Of a stretch of DNA of 39,534 bases, positions 31,675 to 39,534 are shown piece by piece. The DNA lies in assembly GCA_945787325.1 (NCBI GenBank), contig CALZHP010000021.1, forward strand, positions 1 to 39,534, written 5' to 3'. Position 1 is the stretch's first letter, and each line of letters begins with the position of its first letter. Origin of the DNA: an uncultured Desulfobulbaceae bacterium. Its GTDB lineage: Bacteria > Desulfobacterota > Desulfobulbia > Desulfobulbales > BM004. The notes beneath the pieces were generated by a model, which did not search any database, was not told the DNA's origin, and was given only the letters and a program-made list of their open reading frames with translations. Both the position numbers and the translations under genes were made by a program.

Positions 31675-31703
31675 TTGACAGTCCCAAAACTATGTATTAA
31701 TCA
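31675..31703 (+). promoter_or_regulatory. Candidate promoter of the atp operon
   Basis: A perfect TTGACA (31675-31680) is followed after 17 bp by TAATCA (31698-31703). The -10 match is weak. It lies about 100 bp upstream of the first atp gene, in the 288-bp gap after alaS. Confidence 0.5.
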
Positions 31704-31799
31704 AATCTCTCAAAACTATGAACGACCATTCATCGTTCGTCTGCAAATCAGCTGATAGTAAGCAATTATAAATCAGTTTTAATTCAGGAGCCTAGCAAA

Positions 31800-32225
31800 A
31801 TGATAACAATAGACGAAACAATGGTGATCCAGATAATAAATATCTTGATACTCATTGCAGTCATGAATGCAGTACTTTACAGACCCATTCGTACTATTCT
31901 CTTAAAGCGTCAGGAAAAACTCGATGCTCTTCAGAATGACATTCAAACATTTGCAGAAAACACAAAACTTCGGCAGGAAGAAATTGACGTTAAGCTCCGG
32001 GATGCCAGAAATAAAGCCAAGGAACAGCTCGACAGCTCCAAGAGCGAGGCCCAGGCTGCCGGTAATGAGCAACTGACAGCAGTACGTCAGGAGGTTACCG
32101 CTTCCAAAACAGTTCAGCTTGATGAAATTCAAAAACAATTCAATGAAGCACGGGACCAGCTCAAAGGCCAAATAGACGGATTCGCTTCAGAGATGGCAGG
32201 CAAAATACTTGGGAGGTCTGTCTGA
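31800..32225 (+). CDS. atpF': ATP synthase F0 subunit b'
   Basis: 141 residues. One N-terminal membrane helix (VIQIINILILIAVMNAVLY) is followed by a long charged helix predicted to form the peripheral stalk coiled coil. It resembles b-type subunits and is followed 2 bp later by a second, longer b subunit. The b'/b pair is usual in photosynthetic bacteria and in many Desulfobacterota; the two form a heterodimeric stator linking F0 to F1. AGGAG lies 9 nt before the ATG. It is the first gene of the operon. Confidence 0.92.
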   Translation: MITIDETMVIQIINILILIAVMNAVLYRPIRTILLKRQEKLDALQNDIQTFAENTKLRQEEIDVKLRDARNKAKEQLDSSKSEAQAAGNEQLTAVRQEVTASKTVQLDEIQKQFNEARDQLKGQIDGFASEMAGKILGRSV

Positions 32226-32227
32226 AA

Positions 32228-32842
32228 ATGAACAGTAAAAGTAATGCAATAAAAACCGTATTTTTTTCAATTATCGCATGTACTGTCCTCTTTGCAGTGT
32301 CTGCGGCAATTGCCTCATCCGGTGGCGCTGATGCCGGGCCAACCTGGTGGGGCTTACCTACTGAAAAGCTCTGGGATCTTTTATACAGGACACTGAACTT
32401 CGCGGGTTTGATGTTTATCCTGATCTATTTCCTGGCGAAACCAATTGCAAATGCATTGAGTGCCAGGCAAATGGCGATTAAGAGCCAGTTTGAAGAGCTA
32501 GAGGCCCAAAAGTCTGAGGCGGACAAGGCCTATAAAGAATTCGAGCAACAGCTTTCTCAAATTGATCAGGAAGTAAAAGGCATAATTGCAAATGCTGTTG
32601 CCCAGGGCGAAGCAGAAAAAGAAAGAATTATTACTGACGCCAACAGGGCAGCCGAAGACATAAAAAGGCAGGCGGAAATGTCGATCCAGCACGAACTTTC
32701 CGCAGCCAAGATGCAGCTTCGTGAGGAAGTAGCCAACCAGGCTGTAACCATGGCAGAAGAAATTATTGGCAAAAACCTTCAGCAGGCAGACCACGTTAAG
32801 CTGATTGAAGATTATCTTGAAAAGGTAGGAACCATACAGTGA
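32228..32842 (+). CDS. atpF: ATP synthase F0 subunit b
   Basis: 204 residues, longer than typical b (about 156). It has a signal-like first hydrophobic segment (TVFFSIIACTVLFAVSAAIA), a short loop with TWWGLPTEKLWDLLYRTLN, and then the true membrane helix (FAGLMFILIYFLAKPIANAL). The remainder is a long amphipathic helix (SQFEELEAQKSEADKAYKEF onward) forming the stator. The extra N-terminal segment is common in desulfobacterial b subunits and may be cleaved. The stop overlaps the GTG start of atpH by 4 bp, implying translational coupling. Confidence 0.93.
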   Translation: MNSKSNAIKTVFFSIIACTVLFAVSAAIASSGGADAGPTWWGLPTEKLWDLLYRTLNFAGLMFILIYFLAKPIANALSARQMAIKSQFEELEAQKSEADKAYKEFEQQLSQIDQEVKGIIANAVAQGEAEKERIITDANRAAEDIKRQAEMSIQHELSAAKMQLREEVANQAVTMAEEIIGKNLQQADHVKLIEDYLEKVGTIQ

Positions 32843-33384
32843 GACAAACTATCATAGCCAAAAGATATGCCAAAGCGCTTTTTGCTGTCAGCAAAGAAGA
32901 GGATAAATCTTCCGAATACAGCAAAAGTTTAAATGAACTTGAGCAATTGTTCACAACAATTCCTGAGGTAAGGGATGCTCTTACCAATACCCTCTATCCT
33001 CAGGACGTTCGCAACAAGGTGATGGAGCACTTAATTAAGGCTCTCGATGCCGACCTGTTTCTGTCAAATTTTCTCAATCTTTTGGTCCAGAAAAAACGGA
33101 CTAGCGCAATCCCAGATATTGCTGAACAGTACCTGGCGCTAGTTGATGCTGACCAAAACATAAGCCGCGGAAAAGTTGTATCTGCTTCTGAAATCACAGG
33201 GGAACTGCAAGCTAAAGTGCAGTCTACCCTGGAAAATATTACAGGTAAAAAGGTGATTCTCACGACCGAAGTCGATCCTTCTATAATTGGCGGAATCATT
33301 GCCAAAGTAGGAGATCTGGTACTGGACGGGAGCATCAGGACCCAGCTTGCGGGTTTGAATGAATCCATTAAGGGGAGTGAATAG
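32839..33384 (+). CDS. atpH: ATP synthase F1 subunit delta
   Basis: 181 residues, usual length. The N-terminal [20 protein letters not shown] and the C-terminal signature [20 protein letters not shown] are classical for the delta/OSCP family, which joins the b subunits to the top of the alpha-beta hexamer. It starts with GTG within the overlapping GTGA of the atpF stop. It is 5 bp upstream of atpA. Confidence 0.96.
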   Translation: MRQTIIAKRYAKALFAVSKEEDKSSEYSKSLNELEQLFTTIPEVRDALTNTLYPQDVRNKVMEHLIKALDADLFLSNFLNLLVQKKRTSAIPDIAEQYLALVDADQNISRGKVVSASEITGELQAKVQSTLENITGKKVILTTEVDPSIIGGIIAKVGDLVLDGSIRTQLAGLNESIKGSE

Positions 33385-33389
33385 GTAAA

Positions 33390-34913
33390 ATGCAGATCAA
33401 AGCTGAAGAAATCAGTCAAATTATCAAGGGGCAGATCAAGGATTACGAAAGCAAAGTTGATCTGAGCGAAACTGGAACAGTAATCTCAGTAGGTGACGGT
33501 ATCGCCCGAGTACATGGGGTTGAGAATTGTATGGCCATGGAACTTCTGGAGTTTCCTGGCGGAATCCTCGGTTTGGCACTGAACCTGGAAGCTGACAACG
33601 TAGGTTGCGCTGTTCTTGGTGATGTCGAGCATATTAAGGAAGGTGATACCGTAAAACGAACCGGTAAAATTGCAGAGGTTCCAGTTGGGCCGGCTATGGA
33701 AGGTCGTGTTGTCGATGCCGTTGGCCATCCCATTGACGGGCAGGGACCCATCGAAGCCAAGGAAACAAGAAAAATTGAAGTTCTGGCACCCGGTGTTATT
33801 GCAAGAAAAGGCGTGCACGAGCCCTGTTATACAGGAAGTAAAGCTGTAGATGCAATGACTCCTGTTGGACGCGGCCAGCGCGAACTTATTATCGGCGATC
33901 GCCAGATCGGTAAAACAGCCCTTTGTGTAGACGCAATTATTGCGCAGAAAGAAACGGACGTTCACTGCATCTATGTTGCTATCGGTCAGAAAAAATCTAC
34001 TGTTGCCCTTGTTGTTGAAGCGCTGCGCAAACATGGCGCCATGGACTACACTACTGTTGTTGCAGCATGTGCATCTGATCCTGCTCCGTTGCAGTACACC
34101 GCTGCATTTGCCGGCTGCGCCATGGGAGAATACTTTAGGGACAATGGCCAGCACGCGCTTATTATCTATGACGATCTTTCCAAGCAGGCTGTTGCTTATA
34201 GGCAGCTTTCGCTTCTTCTTCGTCGGCCACCAGGGCGTGAAGCTTTCCCCGGCGATATCTTCTTTAACCATTCACGACTCCTGGAGCGTGCATCTAAAGT
34301 AAACGACGATTTAGGTGCTGGTTCTCTTACCGCTCTGCCAATCATTGAGACGCAGGCCGGTGACGTTTCCGCTTATATTCCTACAAACGTTATTTCGATT
34401 ACAGACGGTCAGGTATACTTAGAGCCCAACCTGTTCTTTGCAGGTGTTCGTCCGGCAATTAATGTTGGACTCTCCGTATCAAGGGTTGGTGGCGCCGCTC
34501 AGGTTAAAGCCATGAAGCAAGTTGCGGGTTCACTTCGTCTTGATCTTGCTCAATACCGTGAGCTTGCAGCGTTCGCACAGTTTGGTTCAGACCTCGATAA
34601 AGCCACACAGCAACAGCTTACACGCGGTGAAAGGTTAGTGGAAATCCTTAAACAGCCCCAGTACAAACCACTGCCAATGGAAAAACAGGTATCAATCTTA
34701 TATGCTGGCACCAAGGGTTTTCTCGATACCATCCCTGTCGAAATGCTGGCCGATTATGAAGAGCAACTTTTCAGCCATATCGAGCAGAGCGCCCCGGGCA
34801 TATTTGATGGATTAAAAGAGAAAATGGAAATTGATGACAGCCTCGGTGAACTGATGAAAAGCACACTTACAGCTTTCGGTGAGCAATTCAAGGCTTCCAA
34901 GGGCCTGAACTAA
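33390..34913 (+). CDS. atpA: ATP synthase F1 subunit alpha
   Basis: 507 residues. The Walker A motif [10 protein letters not shown] has its Lys at residue 175, as in E. coli. The arginine finger lies in [13 protein letters not shown], and the substrate-binding strand [15 protein letters not shown] is intact. The alpha subunit carries the regulatory nucleotide site in the F1 hexamer. A Shine-Dalgarno-like GGGGAG lies a few bases before the ATG at 33390. A long opposite-strand reading frame here is an artefact of codon use. Confidence 0.98.
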   Translation: MQIKAEEISQIIKGQIKDYESKVDLSETGTVISVGDGIARVHGVENCMAMELLEFPGGILGLALNLEADNVGCAVLGDVEHIKEGDTVKRTGKIAEVPVGPAMEGRVVDAVGHPIDGQGPIEAKETRKIEVLAPGVIARKGVHEPCYTGSKAVDAMTPVGRGQRELIIGDRQIGKTALCVDAIIAQKETDVHCIYVAIGQKKSTVALVVEALRKHGAMDYTTVVAACASDPAPLQYTAAFAGCAMGEYFRDNGQHALIIYDDLSKQAVAYRQLSLLLRRPPGREAFPGDIFFNHSRLLERASKVNDDLGAGSLTALPIIETQAGDVSAYIPTNVISITDGQVYLEPNLFFAGVRPAINVGLSVSRVGGAAQVKAMKQVAGSLRLDLAQYRELAAFAQFGSDLDKATQQQLTRGERLVEILKQPQYKPLPMEKQVSILYAGTKGFLDTIPVEMLADYEEQLFSHIEQSAPGIFDGLKEKMEIDDSLGELMKSTLTAFGEQFKASKGLN

Positions 34914-34935
34914 TAAACTTGTAAAGGGCATAGCA

Positions 34936-35814
34936 ATGGCAAGTCTGAAGGATGTACAAACAAAAATTGGTGCTGTGAAGAAAACTTCACAGATAACCAA
35001 CGCCATGAATATGGTTGCAGCTTCCAAGCTTCGCGGCGCCCAACAAAAGATGGAAGATTTCCGTCCGTATACGGAAAAATTCAATCAAGCGATGGGCAAC
35101 CTTTCAAGCAATATGGAAAGCGGGCAGTTTCCGCTAATGGAAGTTCGCGATGTGCAGGCTGTTGAACTGGTCCTCGTTACATCAGACCGCGGTTTATGCG
35201 GCAGTTTTAACTCAAATATATTCAAGCTGGCTGAAAAGCTTATCAGAGAATATGAAGCCGAAGGGAAAAAAGTAACCATTGTCTGCGTTGGCAAAAAGGG
35301 TAATGCCTACTTCAGGAAAACTGGAAAAGTACGCAAATCTTATACTGATATTATGGGTAGCTTTCAAATGTTTAATGCCCGAGCCATTGCCCAGGATGTT
35401 GCTGCCAACTTCCTTGCCGGTGACGCTGACAAGGTACACATTCTCTACGGAAAATTCATGAGTGTTGCCGTGCAGAAGCCTGCTGAAGAGGTTCTACTTC
35501 CCGTGCAACCGGAAGCCGGTGAAGCAGTGGAAGCAGAAGCCGGTTCTGCTGCCGGCGATTATATTTATGAGCCGAGCCCCACTGAAATAATGGATGTTCT
35601 GCTTCCACTGTATATGAATGTAATGATTTATCATGCAATGCTGGAAACAGGCGCCAGTGAACATGCGGCCAGAATGACCGCAATGGATAATGCTACACGA
35701 GCCTGTAAAGATATGATTGCAGACTTGACACTCCTATATAATAAGGCTCGTCAAGCCGGTATTACAGCGGAACTTATGGATATCGTCGGCGGTGCGGAAG
35801 CCTTAAAAGGCTAG
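34936..35814 (+). CDS. atpG: ATP synthase F1 subunit gamma
   Basis: 292 residues, usual length. Both conserved ends of the central rotor shaft are present: ASLKDVQTKIGAVKKTSQIT near the start and SEHAARMTAMDNATRACKDM towards the end. The middle segment (GEAVEAEAGSAAGDYIYEP) has an acidic, Ala-rich insertion of moderate length. The gene follows atpA by 22 bp with AAAGGG before the ATG. Confidence 0.97.
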   Translation: MASLKDVQTKIGAVKKTSQITNAMNMVAASKLRGAQQKMEDFRPYTEKFNQAMGNLSSNMESGQFPLMEVRDVQAVELVLVTSDRGLCGSFNSNIFKLAEKLIREYEAEGKKVTIVCVGKKGNAYFRKTGKVRKSYTDIMGSFQMFNARAIAQDVAANFLAGDADKVHILYGKFMSVAVQKPAEEVLLPVQPEAGEAVEAEAGSAAGDYIYEPSPTEIMDVLLPLYMNVMIYHAMLETGASEHAARMTAMDNATRACKDMIADLTLLYNKARQAGITAELMDIVGGAEALKG

Positions 35815-35834
35815 TGCTGAAACCGGAAAAACAA

Positions 35835-35863
35835 CGGACTATATAATAGTCCGACAATTTTTT
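35835..35863 (+). terminator. Terminator-like hairpin between atpG and atpD
   Basis: CGGACTAT (35835-35842) pairs perfectly with ATAGTCCG (35846-35853) across a three-base loop, and six T (35858-35863) follow after ACAA. It sits 20 bp past atpG inside the operon. The A-T-rich stem and four-base gap suggest partial termination or an RNA processing point rather than a full stop. Confidence 0.55.
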
Positions 35864-35878
35864 AATAATTTCAAATGA

Positions 35879-37327
<1,449 letters not shown>

Positions 37328-37360
37328 TTACAACCTGTAGACGCTTGAAGGAAGAATATA

Positions 37361-37777
37361 ATGGCTGAAAAGATTAAACTCGAGGTTGTCACCCCAAAGG
37401 GTTCTGTAATCAGTGAAGATGTAGATATTGTTACAGCTCCTGGCTTTGCCGGGGAATTTGGAGTTCTTGCCAACCATGCCCCTTTTCTCAGTACAATTAA
37501 GATAGGGTCTCTACGTTATAAGCAGGATGGCAATGAAGAAGAATTGATGGTAAGCGGCGGATTCTGCGAAGTATCCAATAATAAAATTACCTTTCTTGTC
37601 GAGAGTGCTGAACGTGGTGCAGAAATTGATGTTGACCGCGCACTCAAAGCTAAAGAGAGAGCTGAAAAAAGGATACTTGAAGCTGCACAAAAAAAGGAAA
37701 ACGTAGATCGTGTTCGTGCTGAAGCTGCATTACAAAGAGCTCTTGCCAGGTTGAGGATTTCCAATACCGAGCATTGA
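37361..37777 (+). CDS. atpC: ATP synthase F1 subunit epsilon
   Basis: 138 residues. The N-terminal beta-sandwich has [20 protein letters not shown] and [19 protein letters not shown], the family hallmarks. The C-terminal helical hairpin ([20 protein letters not shown]) can inhibit ATP hydrolysis in relatives. It is the last atp gene and is followed by a strong terminator. The a and c subunit genes (atpB, atpE) are not in this window, as in other Desulfobacterota where they lie elsewhere. Confidence 0.97.
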   Translation: MAEKIKLEVVTPKGSVISEDVDIVTAPGFAGEFGVLANHAPFLSTIKIGSLRYKQDGNEEELMVSGGFCEVSNNKITFLVESAERGAEIDVDRALKAKERAEKRILEAAQKKENVDRVRAEAALQRALARLRISNTEH

Positions 37778-37807
37778 TCTGATCCAAAAAATAAGTTATA
37801 AAAAATG

Positions 37808-37834
37808 GGCCGTCCTCAAGGGGCGGCCTTTTTT
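37808..37834 (+). terminator. Rho-independent terminator of the atp operon
   Basis: GGCCGTCC (37808-37815) pairs with GGGCGGCC (37821-37828), one G-T wobble, and is followed by six T (37829-37834). It lies 31 bp past the atpC stop and upstream of the ribosome-binding site of the next gene. Confidence 0.9.
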
Positions 37835-37867
37835 ATATTTTATACTTTTCGGCACAGGAGGAGTAAA

Positions 37868-39283
37868 ATGAAACCAAAAGAGCGCATGGCTATACCGAGA
37901 CAAAAGGCCAAAGAACTTGCGGTAGCAAATCGGATTACAAATTTTGACGAAGTAACTTCCGGTTTCGATGAAGAAACTGCAATTAAGGAAGCGAACCGGT
38001 GTCTGCAGTGCAAAAAACCCGTCTGTCGAGACGGATGTCCAATACATAATAATATACCTAAATTTATTGAGCTTCTCAGGGAGAAAAAATTTGAAGAGGC
38101 TTATTGGACTATAAGGGAGACAAGCTCGCTACCTGCAGTTTGCTCCAGGGTCTGCCCACATGAATTTCAGTGCGAAGGCAGCTGTATAAGAGGTAAAAAA
38201 GGCGATCCTGTGGCCATTGGTATGCTGGAAAGATACCTGGTAGACTGGATGGTTGATCATAATAAAGATATATCCAGGGAATGTGCACTTCCAAACAATA
38301 AAAAGGTCGCTTTTGTAGGGTCCGGACCTGCCAGCATGACAGCGGCATTTCACCTGGCCCACGACGGATATACCTGTACTATTTTTGAAAGTTTGCCTGC
38401 ATTCGGTGGCATGTTGACAGTTGGGATACCGGCCTATCGCCTGCCTCGTGACATCATAAACGCCGAGTTTGACGCTCTTAAAAGCTGCGGCGTTGAGGTC
38501 ATCAACAATAAAACTATTGGTAAAGACAAAACTCTGGAAGATCTCAAGAATGAAGGGTTCGAGGCCGTTTTTATCGGTATAGGCGCACATGCCAGTCGAA
38601 AGCTCGGAGTTGAAGGTGAAGACCTGGATGGTGTTCTTCATGGAGTTGACTATTTAAGAAGGGTCAATCTTGGTGAAGACATGGATCTTGGCCCGAATGT
38701 TGTGGTAGTAGGGGGTGGAAATGTCGCCATCGACTGCGCCAGAACAGCTCTCCGGATGGGTTCTGATAAGGTTTTTATTCTATACCGTAGAACCATTGAG
38801 GAAATGCCGGCAGCGGCAGCTGAAATTCATCACCTGGAAGAGGAAGGGGTCAAGATAGAGTTTCTTGCTGCTCCAGTAAAAATTCATGGTGAAAATGGAA
38901 AGCTTACAAAAATTGAATGTATTCGTATGGAGCTCGGTGAGTGTGATGCTTCAGGACGATGCAGGCCTGTCCCAGTTGAAGGATCAAATTTTATGATTGA
39001 GGCAGATGCTATCATTCCAGCAATCAGCCAAGATGTTGAGCATATTGCCGACAAGGGAACAACTTTTGATCTGACACGTTGGAATACTTTTGACGTCGAT
39101 GAAGTTACTCTTCAGACTTCCGTACCTTGGGTTTTCGCGGGAGGTGATGCTGTTCTTGGTCCTCAAACTGCTGCAAAAGCAGTTTATCAGGGGAAAGTGG
39201 CTGCCGAATCAATAAGGCGCTATTTAGAGGGTGAAGATCTGAGAGCCGGACGCGAACCAAAAGAAGAAGAGGAAACTGAATAA
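37868..39283 (+). CDS. gltA: NADPH-dependent glutamate synthase small subunit-like flavoprotein (TIGR01316/GltD family)
   Basis: 471 residues from the ATG at 37868, chosen because GGAGGAG lies just upstream; the frame stays open to an ATG at 37805 that lies before the atp terminator and would translate through it. The N-terminal domain has two 4Fe-4S Cys sets (CLQCKKPVCRDGCPIHNNIP; CSRVCPHEFQCEGSC). The FAD fold follows (VAFVGSGPASMTAAFHL), then the NAD(P) fold (VVVVGGGNVAIDCARTALRM), and the end VPWVFAGGDAVLGPQTAAKA. It passes electrons from NADPH to a partner, either the large glutamate synthase subunit or, as in NfnB, a ferredoxin-linked partner. No partner gene is visible before the window ends, so which role applies is open. 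The symbol follows TIGR01316 and does not mean citrate synthase. Confidence 0.9.
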   Translation: MKPKERMAIPRQKAKELAVANRITNFDEVTSGFDEETAIKEANRCLQCKKPVCRDGCPIHNNIPKFIELLREKKFEEAYWTIRETSSLPAVCSRVCPHEFQCEGSCIRGKKGDPVAIGMLERYLVDWMVDHNKDISRECALPNNKKVAFVGSGPASMTAAFHLAHDGYTCTIFESLPAFGGMLTVGIPAYRLPRDIINAEFDALKSCGVEVINNKTIGKDKTLEDLKNEGFEAVFIGIGAHASRKLGVEGEDLDGVLHGVDYLRRVNLGEDMDLGPNVVVVGGGNVAIDCARTALRMGSDKVFILYRRTIEEMPAAAAEIHHLEEEGVKIEFLAAPVKIHGENGKLTKIECIRMELGECDASGRCRPVPVEGSNFMIEADAIIPAISQDVEHIADKGTTFDLTRWNTFDVDEVTLQTSVPWVFAGGDAVLGPQTAAKAVYQGKVAAESIRRYLEGEDLRAGREPKEEEETE

Positions 39284-39323
39284 TTCAATTTTCAGATTTA
39301 ATAGTATTCAACAATCTACTACT

Positions 39324-39357
39324 AAAATAGGCTGCGCAAATATGCGCAGCCTATTTT
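39324..39357 (+). terminator. Rho-independent terminator after the glutamate synthase-like gene
   Basis: AAAATAGGCTGCGCA (39324-39338) pairs perfectly with TGCGCAGCCTATTTT (39343-39357) across the loop AATA, a 15-bp stem with its own A and T tracts, so it can end transcription from either side. It lies 41 bp past the stop at 39283. I see no gene in the remaining bases to 39534. Confidence 0.9.
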
Positions 39358-39534
39358 AATTTCAGCACCAAGCTGTATGTCATTTTTTTCAGGAAGATAC
39401 TTTTTATCATATCACCCATTCCTGTCCATTTTCTGGTACTTCGTTGCGCAGGGTACAGCCAATAATAACATATACATAAAGAATAATAAACGCGGGATTT
39501 TCAGTAGTATTCCGTCCATTAATACGAACATTAC

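Noticed and set aside
33486-34271. 261-codon open frame on the - strand opposite atpA
   Set aside because: It lies wholly inside the secure atpA gene, has no ribosome-binding site and has no recognisable domain; it is a by-product of atpA codon use.

Overview
The window looks like chromosomal DNA of a Gram-negative anaerobe in the Desulfobacterota, most likely near the Desulfobulbales. This is an inference from gene content: an F0F1 operon carrying both b' and b subunits but no a or c subunit, acetate-uptake genes tied to symporter-type histidine kinases, a TIGR01316-type glutamate synthase small subunit, and two CBS/DUF294 proteins. No rRNA, tRNA, CRISPR array or insertion sequence was recognised.

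Region 1 (1-9549) is loosely packed accessory DNA. After an MscS-type channel on the + strand, everything points the - way: a LysE exporter, a 4Fe-4S/SCP2 pair that looks like one gene broken in an A7 run, an intact VOC protein, a VOC gene with an in-frame stop, a 5'-truncated and frameshifted histidine phosphatase remnant, a membrane acyltransferase, a response regulator with a degenerate GGDEF domain, and a HAD nucleotidase. It ends at an AT-rich spacer with a credible promoter for a complete integron integrase (9980-10945). I found no attC-like sites.

Region 2 (10960-28000) is an acetate-utilisation and signalling island. On the - strand lie a CBS/DUF294 nucleotidyltransferase-like gene and the operon symporter - small membrane protein - TPR protein - acetyl-CoA synthetase. 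Upstream is a NarX/NarL-like kinase-regulator pair. Divergent from that pair is a + strand set: receiver-only regulator, PAS pseudo-kinase, small membrane protein, and SLC5-STAC-histidine kinase (CbrA/CrbS type). Converging on it is a - strand pair: DEDDh exonuclease and a cNMP/CBS/DUF294 protein. Both the symporter and the cNMP/CBS/DUF294 genes have TTGACA promoters with 17-bp spacers. Each has a TGCCA half-site at nearly the same distance upstream of the -35 box, and the symporter promoter also carries a perfect palindrome in its spacer. The picture is of acetate import and activation controlled by symporter-linked kinases, with GlnD-like proteins and an exonuclease as associated parts of unknown role.

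Region 3 (28193-39534) is housekeeping: an isochorismatase-family hydrolase, alaS, the atp operon (b', b, delta, alpha, gamma, beta, epsilon) with a terminator-like hairpin between gamma and beta, a strong terminator, and the glutamate synthase small-subunit-like flavoprotein with its own terminator.
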